The notes beneath the pieces were generated by a model, which was not told the origin of the DNA, did no database searches, and worked only from the letters and a program-made list of their open reading frames with translations. DNA of 9,576 nucleotides from Pseudomonadota bacterium (lineage in GTDB: Bacteria; Pseudomonadota; Gammaproteobacteria; Xanthomonadales; Xanthomonadaceae). Below, piece by piece: positions 1 through 6,854 of this stretch. The stretch covers positions 1 through 9,576 of the forward strand of contig JAFAFF010000271.1 in NCBI GenBank assembly GCA_023423605.1, written 5' to 3'. Made by a program: the position numbers and the translations under genes. Positions within the stretch are counted from its first letter, which is position 1. Every line of letters begins with the position of its first letter.

Positions 1-517
1 CCATCAGCCGTGCGGCAAGCGCCTGGTCCAGCGAACCCCAGTTGGCGCCAATACGCACCGGCTTGTCGTACTTGATGGCGAACTCGATGAGCTGCGCGAA
101 CTGGGTGTCCTTCTTCTTGCCGAAGCCCACATTGCCCGGGTTGATGCGGTATTTCGCCAACGCTTCGGCGCAGGCCGGTTCCTGGCTCAGCAACTGGTGG
201 CCGTTGTAGTGGAAATCGCCGATCAGCGGCACGTCGATGCCCATCATCGCCAGCTTGTCGACGATGCGCGGAATGGCCGCGGCCGATTCGGGATTGTTGA
301 CGGTCAGCCGCACCATTTCCGAACCTGCGCGCCACAGTTCGGCCACCTGCTTCACGCTGGAGGCCACGTCGGCGGTATCGGTATTGGTCATCGACTGCAC
401 CACCACGGGCTTGCCGCCACCGACCACCACGCCGCCGATGCGGACAGGCTGGGTCAGGCGGCGCGGCCAGGCGGTGGGCTCGGCGGGCGGGGTCGGACGG
501 GATACGGCGTCATGCAT
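1..517 (-). CDS. ispG: 4-hydroxy-3-methylbut-2-en-1-yl diphosphate synthase, N-terminal part (left edge)
   Basis: IspG (GcpE) makes HMBPP from methylerythritol cyclodiphosphate, the next-to-last step of the MEP isoprenoid pathway, in the cytoplasm. About 172 codons lie in the window. The N-terminus reads [11 protein letters not shown]. It is followed by recognisable IspG blocks: [20 protein letters not shown], a segment reading [10 protein letters not shown], the stretch [21 protein letters not shown], and [12 protein letters not shown] close to the window edge. The TIM-barrel N-terminal domain is therefore present. The C-terminal cysteines that bind the 4Fe-4S cluster lie outside the window and could not be checked. 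I chose the ATG at 517 because it gives the expected N-terminus. A TAGAAT hexamer lies only 6 nt upstream and no Shine-Dalgarno is visible. The gene is divergent from regB. Identity is secure from the conserved blocks. Confidence 0.96.
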   Translation of the reverse strand, partial: MHDAVSRPTPPAEPTAWPRRLTQPVRIGGVVVGGGKPVVVQSMTNTDTADVASSVKQVAELWRAGSEMVRLTVNNPESAAAIPRIVDKLAMMGIDVPLIGDFHYNGHQLLSQEPACAEALAKYRINPGNVGFGKKKDTQFAQLIEFAIKYDKPVRIGANWGSLDQALAARLM

Positions 518-523
518 CCGGGC

Positions 524-529
524 ATTCTA
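524..529 (-). promoter_or_regulatory. candidate -10 element of ispG (TAGAAT)
   Basis: On the minus strand TAGAAT ends 6 nt before the ispG ATG at 517. A start point at the usual distance would fall on or next to the A of the ATG, giving a leaderless transcript. No convincing -35 hexamer lies 16-18 nt upstream, so the call rests on the -10 match, its position and the lack of a ribosome binding site. Confidence 0.45.
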
Positions 530-622
530 GCGCTGCTGCGGGACAGTCGGGTGACTCCCATTCAGCCGCCGTGCGGCGCTGCGGCCGATTGTCGCAGGCA
601 GGGGCGGCGCAGAGCGCATACG

Positions 623-1861
623 ATGGGCGCGATGACTTCCCCTGACGCCCCCTTCCTGCAGACGCTGTGCAGCCTGCGCTGGCTGGCGGTGGCCGGACAG
701 GCCGCCACCATCCTGGTCGCCACGTGGCTGCTCGGCCTGCCGCTGCCGCAGCTGCCGCTGTGGTCCGGCGTGCTGGTGCTGGCGGTGTTCAACCTGTATG
801 CGCAGTTGCGCGTGCATGGCACCGATACCGCACCGGTCACTGCGTTCGGTCATATCCTGGTCGACGTCACCGTGCTCACCTGGATGGTCGGCTGGAGCGG
901 CGGCATCACCAATCCGTTCGGCTCGCTGTTCCTGATCCTGATCGCCCTGGCCGCCCTGGCCCTGCCCGCGCGCTGGACGCTGGCGGTGGCCGTGGCCTGC
1001 CTGCTCGGCTATTCGGTCAGCGCGGCATTCGGCGTGCCGCTGCCCGCCGGCGGATATTTCGCCGCCGGCGACCTGCAGCAATGGGGCGTGGTGGCCAATT
1101 TCCTGATTTCGGTGGCCGTGGTGCTGGCGTTCTCCACCCGCCTGGCGATCGCCCTGCGCCAGCGCGAGCACGAGCTTTCCCTGCTTCGCGAACGCTTTGC
1201 GCGCAACGAAGGCATCGTCGCACTGGCCACCCATGCCGCCGCGGTGGCGCATGAGCTGAACACGCCGCTGGCGACCATGACGTTGCTGGCCGATGACATC
1301 GCCGACGAAAGTGACCGCGACGTCATGCGCGAGGACATCGATACCCTGCGCGAACTGCTGGTGCAGTGCCGCGAGCGCGTGCTGGCACTGGCCGCGCCGG
1401 CCTCGGCAGATGCCCCAGGACGCGGCATGGCAACCGCATTGCAGGTGCTGGAACAATGGCGGCTGGTGCGCCCGACCATCACCCTGACCCGCAACGCCGA
1501 CGCCCCGGTGACCCTGCCCCTGGACGCCGGTATCGGCCATCTGCTCATGGTGCTGTTGAACAACGCCGCCGATGCCGGCGAGAAGGCCGGCCGCGCGGAA
1601 GTGGAGCTGTCGCTGCGCATCGATGACGGCGCGCTGGTGGGCGAAGTCCGCGACTTCGGCCACGGCTTCGACGCGCGCGACGCCGTGCTGCCGGGCACAC
1701 TCTTCAGCTCCAGCAAGAGCGAAGGACTGGGCGTCGGCCTGGCCCTGTCGCATGCCACCATCGAACGACTGCATGGGGAGATGTGGATGCGCCCGGCCAC
1801 CGGTTCCGGAAGCCGCGTCGGCTTCCGCATCCCGCTTCCCCTCCCGGAGGAACCTGCATGA
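623..1861 (+). CDS. regB: RegB/PrrB-family redox sensor histidine kinase
   Basis: Inner-membrane sensor kinase of the RegB/PrrB/ActS type, which phosphorylates the partner encoded next to it. The 412-residue protein starts with about six hydrophobic segments (roughly residues 20-175). The loop between helices carries GGITNPF at 93-99, matching the GGxxNPF motif assigned to quinone binding in RegB. The phosphoacceptor is His210 in AAVAHELNTPLATM. Cys249 in LVQCRERVL sits where RegB has its redox-active cysteine. The ATPase domain follows: N-box around Asn313-Asn314, DFGHG at 344-348, and GLGVGLALSHATIERLHG from 368. No HAMP or PAS domain is seen, as usual for RegB. The start is uncertain: ATG 623 and ATG 632 (409 residues) are both in frame with poor ribosome sites. 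The reading frame is open farther upstream, but that part is antisense to ispG and low-complexity. The stop overlaps the regA start. Confidence 0.9.
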   Translation: MGAMTSPDAPFLQTLCSLRWLAVAGQAATILVATWLLGLPLPQLPLWSGVLVLAVFNLYAQLRVHGTDTAPVTAFGHILVDVTVLTWMVGWSGGITNPFGSLFLILIALAALALPARWTLAVAVACLLGYSVSAAFGVPLPAGGYFAAGDLQQWGVVANFLISVAVVLAFSTRLAIALRQREHELSLLRERFARNEGIVALATHAAAVAHELNTPLATMTLLADDIADESDRDVMREDIDTLRELLVQCRERVLALAAPASADAPGRGMATALQVLEQWRLVRPTITLTRNADAPVTLPLDAGIGHLLMVLLNNAADAGEKAGRAEVELSLRIDDGALVGEVRDFGHGFDARDAVLPGTLFSSSKSEGLGVGLALSHATIERLHGEMWMRPATGSGSRVGFRIPLPLPEEPA

Positions 1862-2442
1862 ATGCCCCGCTTTCCCACGCCACCCTGCAGGGCGATGGCC
1901 TGCTGGTCGACGATGACGAGCTTTACCTGCGTACCCTGCAGCGCAGCCTCGCCCGAAAGGGCCTGGAGACACGCACCGCGCAGGACCCCGCCAGCGCGCT
2001 GCTGCTGGCCCGGCAGCAGCCTCCGGCCTTCGCGTTGATCGACCTCAAGCTGGGCAGTGAATCCGGCCTGGGCCTGATCCAGCCGCTGCGTGCGCTGCGC
2101 GCGGACATGCGCATCCTGCTGGTGACGGGCTATGCCAGCATCGCCACCGCAGTGGAGGCGATCAAGCTGGGTGCCGACGACTACCTGCCCAAACCGGCGA
2201 CCGTGCCGATGATCCTGCGGGCGCTGGGCGAGGACGACGATGGCCCCGACGATGATGGCGAGCTGGACGTGCCTGAAGCGATGACGCCGATCAGCCGGCT
2301 GCAGTGGGAGCATATCCAGCAGGCCATGCATGAAACCGGCGGCAACGTATCGGCGGCCGCGCGCCTGCTCGGCATGCACCGGCGTTCGCTGCAGCGCAAG
2401 CTGGCCAAGCGCCCCAGTCCGGAACGCGACCCCAGCCGCTGA
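1858..2442 (+). CDS. regA: RegA/PrrA/ActR-family response regulator with Fis-type HTH
   Basis: Cytoplasmic transcription factor partnered with the RegB-type kinase upstream. In the 194-residue protein the receiver domain occupies about residues 13-120. It carries the acidic pocket VDDDE at 17-21, phosphoacceptor Asp62 in FALIDLKLGSESG, Thr90 in LLVTGYAS, and Lys112 in YLPKP. A short linker joins it to a Fis-like (HTH_8) DNA-binding domain at about 143-187, including LQWEHIQQAMHETGGNVSAA and LGMHRRSLQRKLAKR, close to the RegA consensus. The ATG at 1858 overlaps the regB stop (ATGA) and has GGAGG at 1846-1850, 7 nt upstream, so the pair is translationally coupled. Unlike the proline-rich linker I recall for classical RegA, this linker (about 123-138) is strongly acidic (EDDDGPDDDGELD). 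Known RegA proteins control respiration, redox balance and carbon or nitrogen metabolism; the regulon here is unknown. Confidence 0.92.
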   Translation: MNAPLSHATLQGDGLLVDDDELYLRTLQRSLARKGLETRTAQDPASALLLARQQPPAFALIDLKLGSESGLGLIQPLRALRADMRILLVTGYASIATAVEAIKLGADDYLPKPATVPMILRALGEDDDGPDDDGELDVPEAMTPISRLQWEHIQQAMHETGGNVSAAARLLGMHRRSLQRKLAKRPSPERDPSR

Positions 2443-2454
2443 CCGGCCGGCCAT

Positions 2455-2473
2455 CGTAGAGCGGGGCTCTACG
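2455..2473. repeat. truncated GTAG-type (SMAG/REP-like) palindrome
   Basis: A perfect 8-bp stem, CGTAGAGC and GCTCTACG, around a GGG loop. Its GTAGAGCGGGGCTCT is identical to the first 15 bases of the full element starting at 2488, so this looks like a shortened copy. It lies 12 bp after the regA stop and may help end regA transcription. Confidence 0.6.
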
Positions 2474-2487
2474 TAATGCATGCCTGT

Positions 2488-2542
2488 GTAGAGCGGGGCT
2501 CTGCCCCGCTGCCGTCCAAAGCCGGGCAGAGCCCGGCTCTAC
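2488..2542. repeat. inverted dimer of GTAG-type REP (SMAG-like) elements
   Basis: Two elements face each other. The left one (2488-2510) is GTAG followed by AGCGGGG, loop CTCTG, CCCCGCT. The right one (2520-2542), read on the minus strand, is GTAG followed by AGCCGGGC, loop TCT, GCCCGGCT. Over their first 22 bases the two arms differ at only two positions, and these form a swapped G-C/C-G pair, so each hairpin stays intact. GTAG-headed palindromes are known as SMAG elements in Stenotrophomonas. The dimer separates convergent regA and pgi and could act as a two-way mRNA end or stabiliser. The right-hand CTAC contains the pgi stop codon. Confidence 0.8.
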
Positions 2543-4050
2543 TTCAGCTGTGCCAGCAGTTCGCGGGTCATCGGATCGGCGATGTCCACCGCTTCGCCCT
2601 GCAGTGCCGGCAGCAGGCCGCTGGCCAGCTGCTTGCCCAGCTCCACGCCGAACTGGTCGAAGGCGTTGATGTTCCAGATGACCGACTGCACGTATACCGC
2701 GTGCTCGTACATGGCGATCAGCGCGCCCAGCGACTGCGGGGTAAGTGCATCCAGCAGGATCAGCGTGCTCGGGCGACCGCCCGGATAATCCCGGTGCGGA
2801 TCGTCGCTGGACTGACCATTGGCCAGCGCCTCGGTCTGCGCCAGCAGGTTGGCCAGCAGCGCCTGGTGGTTCACTCCATAGGGATCGTCACTACGCACGC
2901 AACCGATGAAATCGGCCGGTATCACACTGGTGCCCTGGTGCAGCGCCTGGAAAAAACTGTGCTGCACATCGGTGCCCGCGCCGCCCCACCACACCGGCAC
3001 GGTATCGCTGGCAACAGGCTGGCCATCGCGCTGCACGCGCTTGCCCAGGCTTTCCATCACCAGCTGCTGCAGGTAGGCCGGCAGCAGCGCCAGGCGCTGG
3101 TCGTAGGTCATCACCGCATGCGTGGCGCAGCCCAGCAGATTGCGGTTCCAGATGTCCGTCAAGGCATGCAGCACCGGCAGGTTGCGCTCCAGCGGCGCGT
3201 CCAGTGCGTGCGCATCCATCTGCGCAGCCCCTTCCAGCAACTGCTCGAAACGCTCGAAGCCGATCGCCAGCGCGATCGGGAAACCCACCGAGGACCACAG
3301 CGAATACCGTCCCCCCACCCAGTCCCACATCGGCAGCACGCGCCCGGGCGCGATGGCGAAGGCCTGCGCGGCGCGCTCGGGGTTGGCGCTGACTGCGTAC
3401 AGACGCTCGCTGCCGCCCAGCCAGTCGTGCAGGATCTGCCCGTTGAGCAGGGTTTCCTGGGTACCGAAAGTCTTGGAGATCAGGATGCCGGCGGTACGCG
3501 CCGGATCCAGCGTCGCCAGCGTGCGCTGCATTGCCGCGCCATCCACGTTGGACACGAAATGCACGCGCAGGCGGCTGCCATCGGCCGGACGCAGTGCATC
3601 GGCCACCAGCCGCGGCCCCAGGTCCGAACCGCCGATGCCCACGCTGACCACATCGGTCACCTCGCTGTCTTCCAGCGCACGGACCAGTTCACCCATGCGC
3701 TGGCGCACATCGCGCGCGGTGGCGAAGGCATCGGCCGCCACGGGCGCATCGACCACATCACCACGAAGCGCGGTATGCAGGGCCGCGCGGCCTTCGGTCA
3801 GGTTGACCTGTTCGCCCCGGAAAAGACGCGCGATGGCACCGCCGACATCACGTTCGGCCGCCAGCGCCAGCAGCGCCTGCAACGCCGCGGCATCGTATTT
3901 CTGCCGGGCGAAATTCACATACAACGGACCGACCCGCAGCGCCAACGCCTTCACGCGGCCGGATTCGGCGGCGATCAGTTCGGGGATGCGCGCGCCACGC
4001 AGGCGCTGGGCATGGGAATGCAGCGAGTCGAATCCGTTGTCTGTGGTCAT
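2539..4050 (-). CDS. pgi: glucose-6-phosphate isomerase
   Basis: Cytoplasmic enzyme interconverting glucose 6-phosphate and fructose 6-phosphate in glycolysis and gluconeogenesis. The 503-residue protein carries the family's sugar-phosphate binding loops, including [11 protein letters not shown] (137-147) and [10 protein letters not shown] (191-200). It also has the signature [14 protein letters not shown] (243-256) and the likely catalytic residues Glu333 ([10 protein letters not shown]), His364 ([15 protein letters not shown]) and Lys473 ([12 protein letters not shown]). It is somewhat shorter than the E. coli enzyme (about 549) but all motifs are present. The ATG at 4050 overlaps the panD stop (ATGA), so pgi is probably co-transcribed and translationally coupled with panD; no separate promoter is obvious. 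The stop codon TAG at 2541-2539 lies inside the GTAG head of a REP-like element that forms the 3' end of the transcript. Confidence 0.98.
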   Translation of the reverse strand: MTTDNGFDSLHSHAQRLRGARIPELIAAESGRVKALALRVGPLYVNFARQKYDAAALQALLALAAERDVGGAIARLFRGEQVNLTEGRAALHTALRGDVVDAPVAADAFATARDVRQRMGELVRALEDSEVTDVVSVGIGGSDLGPRLVADALRPADGSRLRVHFVSNVDGAAMQRTLATLDPARTAGILISKTFGTQETLLNGQILHDWLGGSERLYAVSANPERAAQAFAIAPGRVLPMWDWVGGRYSLWSSVGFPIALAIGFERFEQLLEGAAQMDAHALDAPLERNLPVLHALTDIWNRNLLGCATHAVMTYDQRLALLPAYLQQLVMESLGKRVQRDGQPVASDTVPVWWGGAGTDVQHSFFQALHQGTSVIPADFIGCVRSDDPYGVNHQALLANLLAQTEALANGQSSDDPHRDYPGGRPSTLILLDALTPQSLGALIAMYEHAVYVQSVIWNINAFDQFGVELGKQLASGLLPALQGEAVDIADPMTRELLAQLK

Positions 4051-4427
4051 GCGGCCTGGGTCGGGATGCTGTCGTTGGTGTGGGAAATCTGGTTGTTGCC
4101 GTCCACATATACCAGCTTCGGACGGAAGCTGTCCGCTTCCTGCTCGGTCATGCTGGCGAAGGCGGCAATGATGATGATGTCGCCCACCTGCACATGGCGC
4201 GCAGCGCCGCCATTGAGCGACACCACACCGCTGCCGGCTTCGGCGCGGATGGCATAGGTGGAAAAGCGCGCACCGTTGGTCACATCCCAGATGTGCACCT
4301 GCTCGAACTCGCGGATGCCAGTGGCAGCCAGCAGGTTGTCATCGATGGCGATGGAGCCTTCGTAGTTCAGCTCCGAATGGGTGACGGTGGCGCGGTGGAT
4401 CTTGGTCTTCAGCAGGGACAGGTGCAT
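4047..4427 (-). CDS. panD: aspartate 1-decarboxylase precursor
   Basis: Pyruvoyl-dependent enzyme that decarboxylates aspartate to beta-alanine for pantothenate synthesis. The 126-residue product has the expected size. The proenzyme motif NYEGSIAID contains Gly24-Ser25, where self-cleavage gives the beta chain and the pyruvoyl-bearing alpha chain. Other conserved blocks are [20 protein letters not shown] at the N-terminus, [15 protein letters not shown], and [12 protein letters not shown] chose ATG 4427 because [13 protein letters not shown] matches the family N-terminus. The frame is open back to 4514, but that extension has no family similarity and runs through the likely promoter. The stop overlaps the pgi start by 4 bp. 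Unusually, panD is separated from panC by about 745 bp and has its own TAGAAT -10-like sequence, so it may be transcribed apart from panBC. No good Shine-Dalgarno precedes the start. Confidence 0.97.
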   Translation of the reverse strand: MHLSLLKTKIHRATVTHSELNYEGSIAIDDNLLAATGIREFEQVHIWDVTNGARFSTYAIRAEAGSGVVSLNGGAARHVQVGDIIIIAAFASMTEQEADSFRPKLVYVDGNNQISHTNDSIPTQAA

Positions 4428-4458
4428 GGCACAGGCAACGCGGTAAAGGAAAGGAGCG

Positions 4459-4464
4459 ATTCTA
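4459..4464 (-). promoter_or_regulatory. candidate -10 element for panD-pgi (TAGAAT)
   Basis: Minus-strand TAGAAT, preceded by TGG, lies 31 nt before the panD ATG. This would give a leader of roughly 25 nt. A -35 hexamer is not clear. It suits a separate panD-pgi transcript, given the long gap back to panC. Confidence 0.4.
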
Positions 4465-5171
4465 CCACCAGGGGGAAAGGCGACAGCCGCCGGCCCGGGG
4501 GCTCGCCCTGCCATTCAGCTGGCGTGCGGCCGCATGAGTGATTTCCGCAAGCACCCCCACCACGGGCGGCACCAACATGGCCAGAAATCCCGAGAAAAGC
4601 CCTGATGCCTCCCAATATATCGCCCGCCATCGCCACCTTGGTCGCTCGCTACACCACGCCCGCCCCTTCCTGTGCCGGGACAGGGGCCGACGCGACCAGA
4701 CCAAACGCCGTGCACAATGCCGGCGTCCTCAGGAACTGGGTCGCCATCGATGCATGGCAGCTCAGAGAGTGCCACCAGATCCGCGACCAGAAATGGCGTC
4801 ATGTCGTAGTTGAACTGGAGCATCGCTGCAACGGGCCGAGTCCGATAAACGCATCGGCGCCGGCCTCACAACTGGCGCCTGCGCGCGCTGTGCCTGGCAA
4901 CAGCCGCGGCGGACTGTATCCCACGCTGCCGCGGCTGGAAGAACAACCCCGTCCCGCCTGTCCAACCATCCACGACCACGGCGACTCACTGACCGGATCC
5001 GCCTCGCAGGCAACCTGCAATGACGCGACGATGTGGGCACGGGCCAGAAGCTTCAAATACATCGACTACAGGCAGTACGCACCTTCCGCGCCACTGGCCG
5101 GCCAGGACACGCTCAGGAGCCTGCATCACGCTTGACGCGCGCGGCTCACGCCGCCGGCAACGCAATGCCGC
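4465..5171. other. long panC-panD interval without a convincing gene
   Basis: About 700 bp between panC and the panD promoter region. GC is about 65% by hand count over 4561-5160, uneven from 55 to 73% in 60-bp blocks, so it is not grossly foreign. The longest open frame is plus-strand 4605-5135 (176 codons; MPPNISPAIATLV...LRSLHHA). By hand count its G+C at codon positions 1, 2 and 3 is about 64, 58 and 73%, a much weaker pattern than the neighbouring genes show. It uses AGA, AGG and ATA codons, has no good ribosome site and resembles no family I know. On the minus strand, a 32-codon frame from 4747 (MATQFLRTPALCTAFGLVAS, then APVPAQE) looks like a secretion signal but stops at 4649. A different frame (about 4627-4520) encodes a hydrophobic stretch, GLFSGFLAMLVPPVVGVLAE. 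This could be a decayed gene or true noncoding DNA. It also holds an inverted repeat (4901-4937) and a small hairpin at 5141-5154. Confidence 0.55.
4901..4937. repeat. 10-bp perfect inverted repeat in the panC-panD gap
   Basis: CAGCCGCGGC at 4901-4910 is matched by GCCGCGGCTG at 4928-4937, with a 17-bp spacer. The arms are themselves GC-rich and partly palindromic. There is no T-run, so it is not a standard terminator. It could be a stem-loop of an unannotated RNA or a protein-binding site, or chance in GC-rich DNA. Confidence 0.5.
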
Positions 5172-6011
5172 TCAGAATTCCAGGTTGTCGATCAGCCGCG
5201 TGGTGCCCAGCCGCGCGGCGATGAGCGCCACGCGTGGGCCGCCTTCATGCGGCGGCTCCAGCAGGTCCGGCGTGCGCAGGGCGGCATAATCCACCTGGAA
5301 ACCGCCCGCCTGCAGCGCCACCGCCGCCTCGGCCTCGATGCGTTCGCGCGGCTGGCCGGCCACATAACCTTCGCGCATGCCCTGCAGGACACGGTGGATC
5401 AATGTCGCCACCGGGCGCTGCGCCGCATCCAGATACTGATTGCGCGAGCTCATCGCCAGCCCGTCCGCTTCGCGCACGATATCGCCACCGACGATCTGGA
5501 TCGGGAATGCCAGGTCGGCCACCATCTGCCGGATCACCGCCAGCTGCTGGTAATCCTTCTTGCCGAAGGCGGCCACGTCCGGCTGTACCTGGTTGAACAG
5601 GCGCGACACCACCGTGCACACCCCGTCGAAATGACCGGGGCGGTGCGCGCCTTCCAGCAGGCCGCTGATGCCCGGCACGCTGACATTGGCCGCCAGCTCC
5701 ACCCCGAACGGATACATCGATTCAACCGTCGGCAGCCACAGTACATCGCAGCCGGCCTCCTGCAGGCCGCTGGTATCGGCTTCGGGCGTGCGCGGGTAGC
5801 GGGTGAAATCCTCGTTGGGCCCGAACTGGGTCGGGTTGACGAAGACGCTGGATACCACCCGGTCGGCATACTGGCGGGCCAGCGTGACCAGCGAATAATG
5901 GCCGGCGTGCAGGTTGCCCATGGTGGGCACCAGCGCGACGCGCAGGCCCTCACGCTTCCAGCCGGTGACGATGTCACGCAGCCGGGAAAGTTCGGTGACG
6001 GTGTCGATCAT
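5172..6011 (-). CDS. panC: pantothenate synthetase (pantoate--beta-alanine ligase)
   Basis: Cytoplasmic ATP-dependent ligase joining pantoate and beta-alanine through a pantoyl-adenylate, the last step of pantothenate synthesis. The 279-residue length is typical. Visible motifs are [13 protein letters not shown] (29-41) with the nucleotide-binding HxGH at His35-His38, [19 protein letters not shown] (57-75), [20 protein letters not shown] (121-140), FGKKDYQQL (149-157) and the KMSKS-like MSSRNQYL (187-194). The ATG at 6011 overlaps the panB stop (ATGA), so panB and panC are translationally coupled. Downstream, on the transcribed strand, a short GCGGC-GTGA-GCCGC hairpin (plus 5141-5154) follows the stop but has no T-run. 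Whether transcription continues across the following gap into panD is unclear. Confidence 0.98.
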   Translation of the reverse strand: MIDTVTELSRLRDIVTGWKREGLRVALVPTMGNLHAGHYSLVTLARQYADRVVSSVFVNPTQFGPNEDFTRYPRTPEADTSGLQEAGCDVLWLPTVESMYPFGVELAANVSVPGISGLLEGAHRPGHFDGVCTVVSRLFNQVQPDVAAFGKKDYQQLAVIRQMVADLAFPIQIVGGDIVREADGLAMSSRNQYLDAAQRPVATLIHRVLQGMREGYVAGQPRERIEAEAAVALQAGGFQVDYAALRTPDLLEPPHEGGPRVALIAARLGTTRLIDNLEF

Positions 6012-6823
6012 GATGCGTAGGCGTGCTCTGCGTCGGGGAAGGTACCGTCACGGACGGCGTCGGCATAGGCGCGGGTGGCTCCAGCCACTGATCCGCCCTC
6101 GGCCAGGAAATCCTTGACGAATTTCGGCCGGCGATGGCCACTGTCCAGCCCCAGCATGTCGTGCATCACCAGCACCTGGCCGTCGCACTGCGGCCCGGCG
6201 CCAATACCGATGGTGGGTATCGCCAGCGCCGCGGTGACCTCGGCGGCGACCGGCGTCGGCAGGCATTCCAGGACAAGCAGGCTGGCGCCGGCGTCGGCGA
6301 CCGCACGCGCATCGGCCAGCAGCTGGCGGGCCGCATCACCCCGCCCCTGCACCCGATAACCGCCGAGCCGCAGCACGGACTGCGGTGTCAGCCCCAGGTG
6401 CGAACACACCGGGATTTCGCGCTCCACCAGGTGGCGGATGATGTCCAGCTTGAAACCGGCGCCTTCGATCTTGACCATTTCCGCACCTGCCTGCAGCAAC
6501 TGCAGCGACGCATCCAGCGCGCGCTCGGGGGTGGCATCGGCACCGAACGGCAGGTCGGCCACCAGCAGTGCGCGCTGCAGCACGCGGGCCACCACGCGGG
6601 TGTGGTAGACCATGTCCGCCACGGTCACCGGCAGGGTGGAATCGTGCCCCTGCACCACCATGCCCAGCGAATCGCCGATCAGGATCAGATCGACCCCGTT
6701 GGCATCGAAAGTACGCGCGAAGCCTGCATCGTAGGCGGTCAACATGACCAGCTTCTGGCCGCTGCGCTTTGCGTCCGCCAGCGCCGGCACGGTCCAGGGT
6801 TTGCTGTCTGCGTGGGAGCTCAT
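6008..6823 (-). CDS. panB: 3-methyl-2-oxobutanoate hydroxymethyltransferase
   Basis: First committed enzyme of pantothenate synthesis: it transfers a hydroxymethyl group from 5,10-methylenetetrahydrofolate to alpha-ketoisovalerate, giving ketopantoate. The 271-residue TIM-barrel protein shows [10 protein letters not shown] (28-37), [20 protein letters not shown] (49-68) with metal ligand Asp51, [12 protein letters not shown] (89-100) with Asp90, MVKIEGAG with Glu120, [12 protein letters not shown] (139-150), and LLVLECLP with likely catalytic Glu186. The sequence [21 protein letters not shown] (202-222) is also typical. The start at 6823 aligns with the family N-terminus. There is no Shine-Dalgarno; ATCACCTC directly precedes the ATG instead. 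The gene follows folK after 31 bp and overlaps panC by 4 bp. Its folate co-substrate gives a metabolic link to folK. Confidence 0.98.
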   Translation of the reverse strand: MSSHADSKPWTVPALADAKRSGQKLVMLTAYDAGFARTFDANGVDLILIGDSLGMVVQGHDSTLPVTVADMVYHTRVVARVLQRALLVADLPFGADATPERALDASLQLLQAGAEMVKIEGAGFKLDIIRHLVEREIPVCSHLGLTPQSVLRLGGYRVQGRGDAARQLLADARAVADAGASLLVLECLPTPVAAEVTAALAIPTIGIGAGPQCDGQVLVMHDMLGLDSGHRRPKFVKDFLAEGGSVAGATRAYADAVRDGTFPDAEHAYAS

Positions 6824-6854
6824 GAGGTGATAACCGGGGGTGATATCCGCGACA

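Noticed and set aside
197..622. 142-residue N-terminal extension of the regB frame
   Set aside because: It is antisense to ispG, His/Gly-rich, and not a RegB feature; the membrane domain starts properly from ATG 623 or 632.
527..1972. Long minus-strand open frame opposite regB
   Set aside because: Low-complexity His/Gln/Gly-rich shadow; the plus-strand frame has full kinase motifs.
2476..4257. Very long plus-strand open frame opposite pgi and panD
   Set aside because: Antisense shadow of real genes: rich in His, Gln and Arg, as expected from reading high-GC3 codons backwards.
4649..4747. 32-codon minus-strand frame resembling a signal peptide (MATQFLRTPALC...APVPAQE)
   Set aside because: It stops at once after the possible cleavage site and no continuation with family similarity is found in the other frames. 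Chance or a very decayed remnant.
4874..4886. GCGCC/GCGCG runs in the gap as a possible structured RNA
   Set aside because: Simple GC-rich sequence; no extended pairing apart from the 4901-4937 inverted repeat.
4605..5135. 176-codon plus-strand open frame in the panC-panD gap
   Set aside because: Not listed as a gene: codon-position bias is weak, ribosome site is poor, no recognisable domain, and frames this long arise by chance in GC-rich DNA. It is described in the gap entry.
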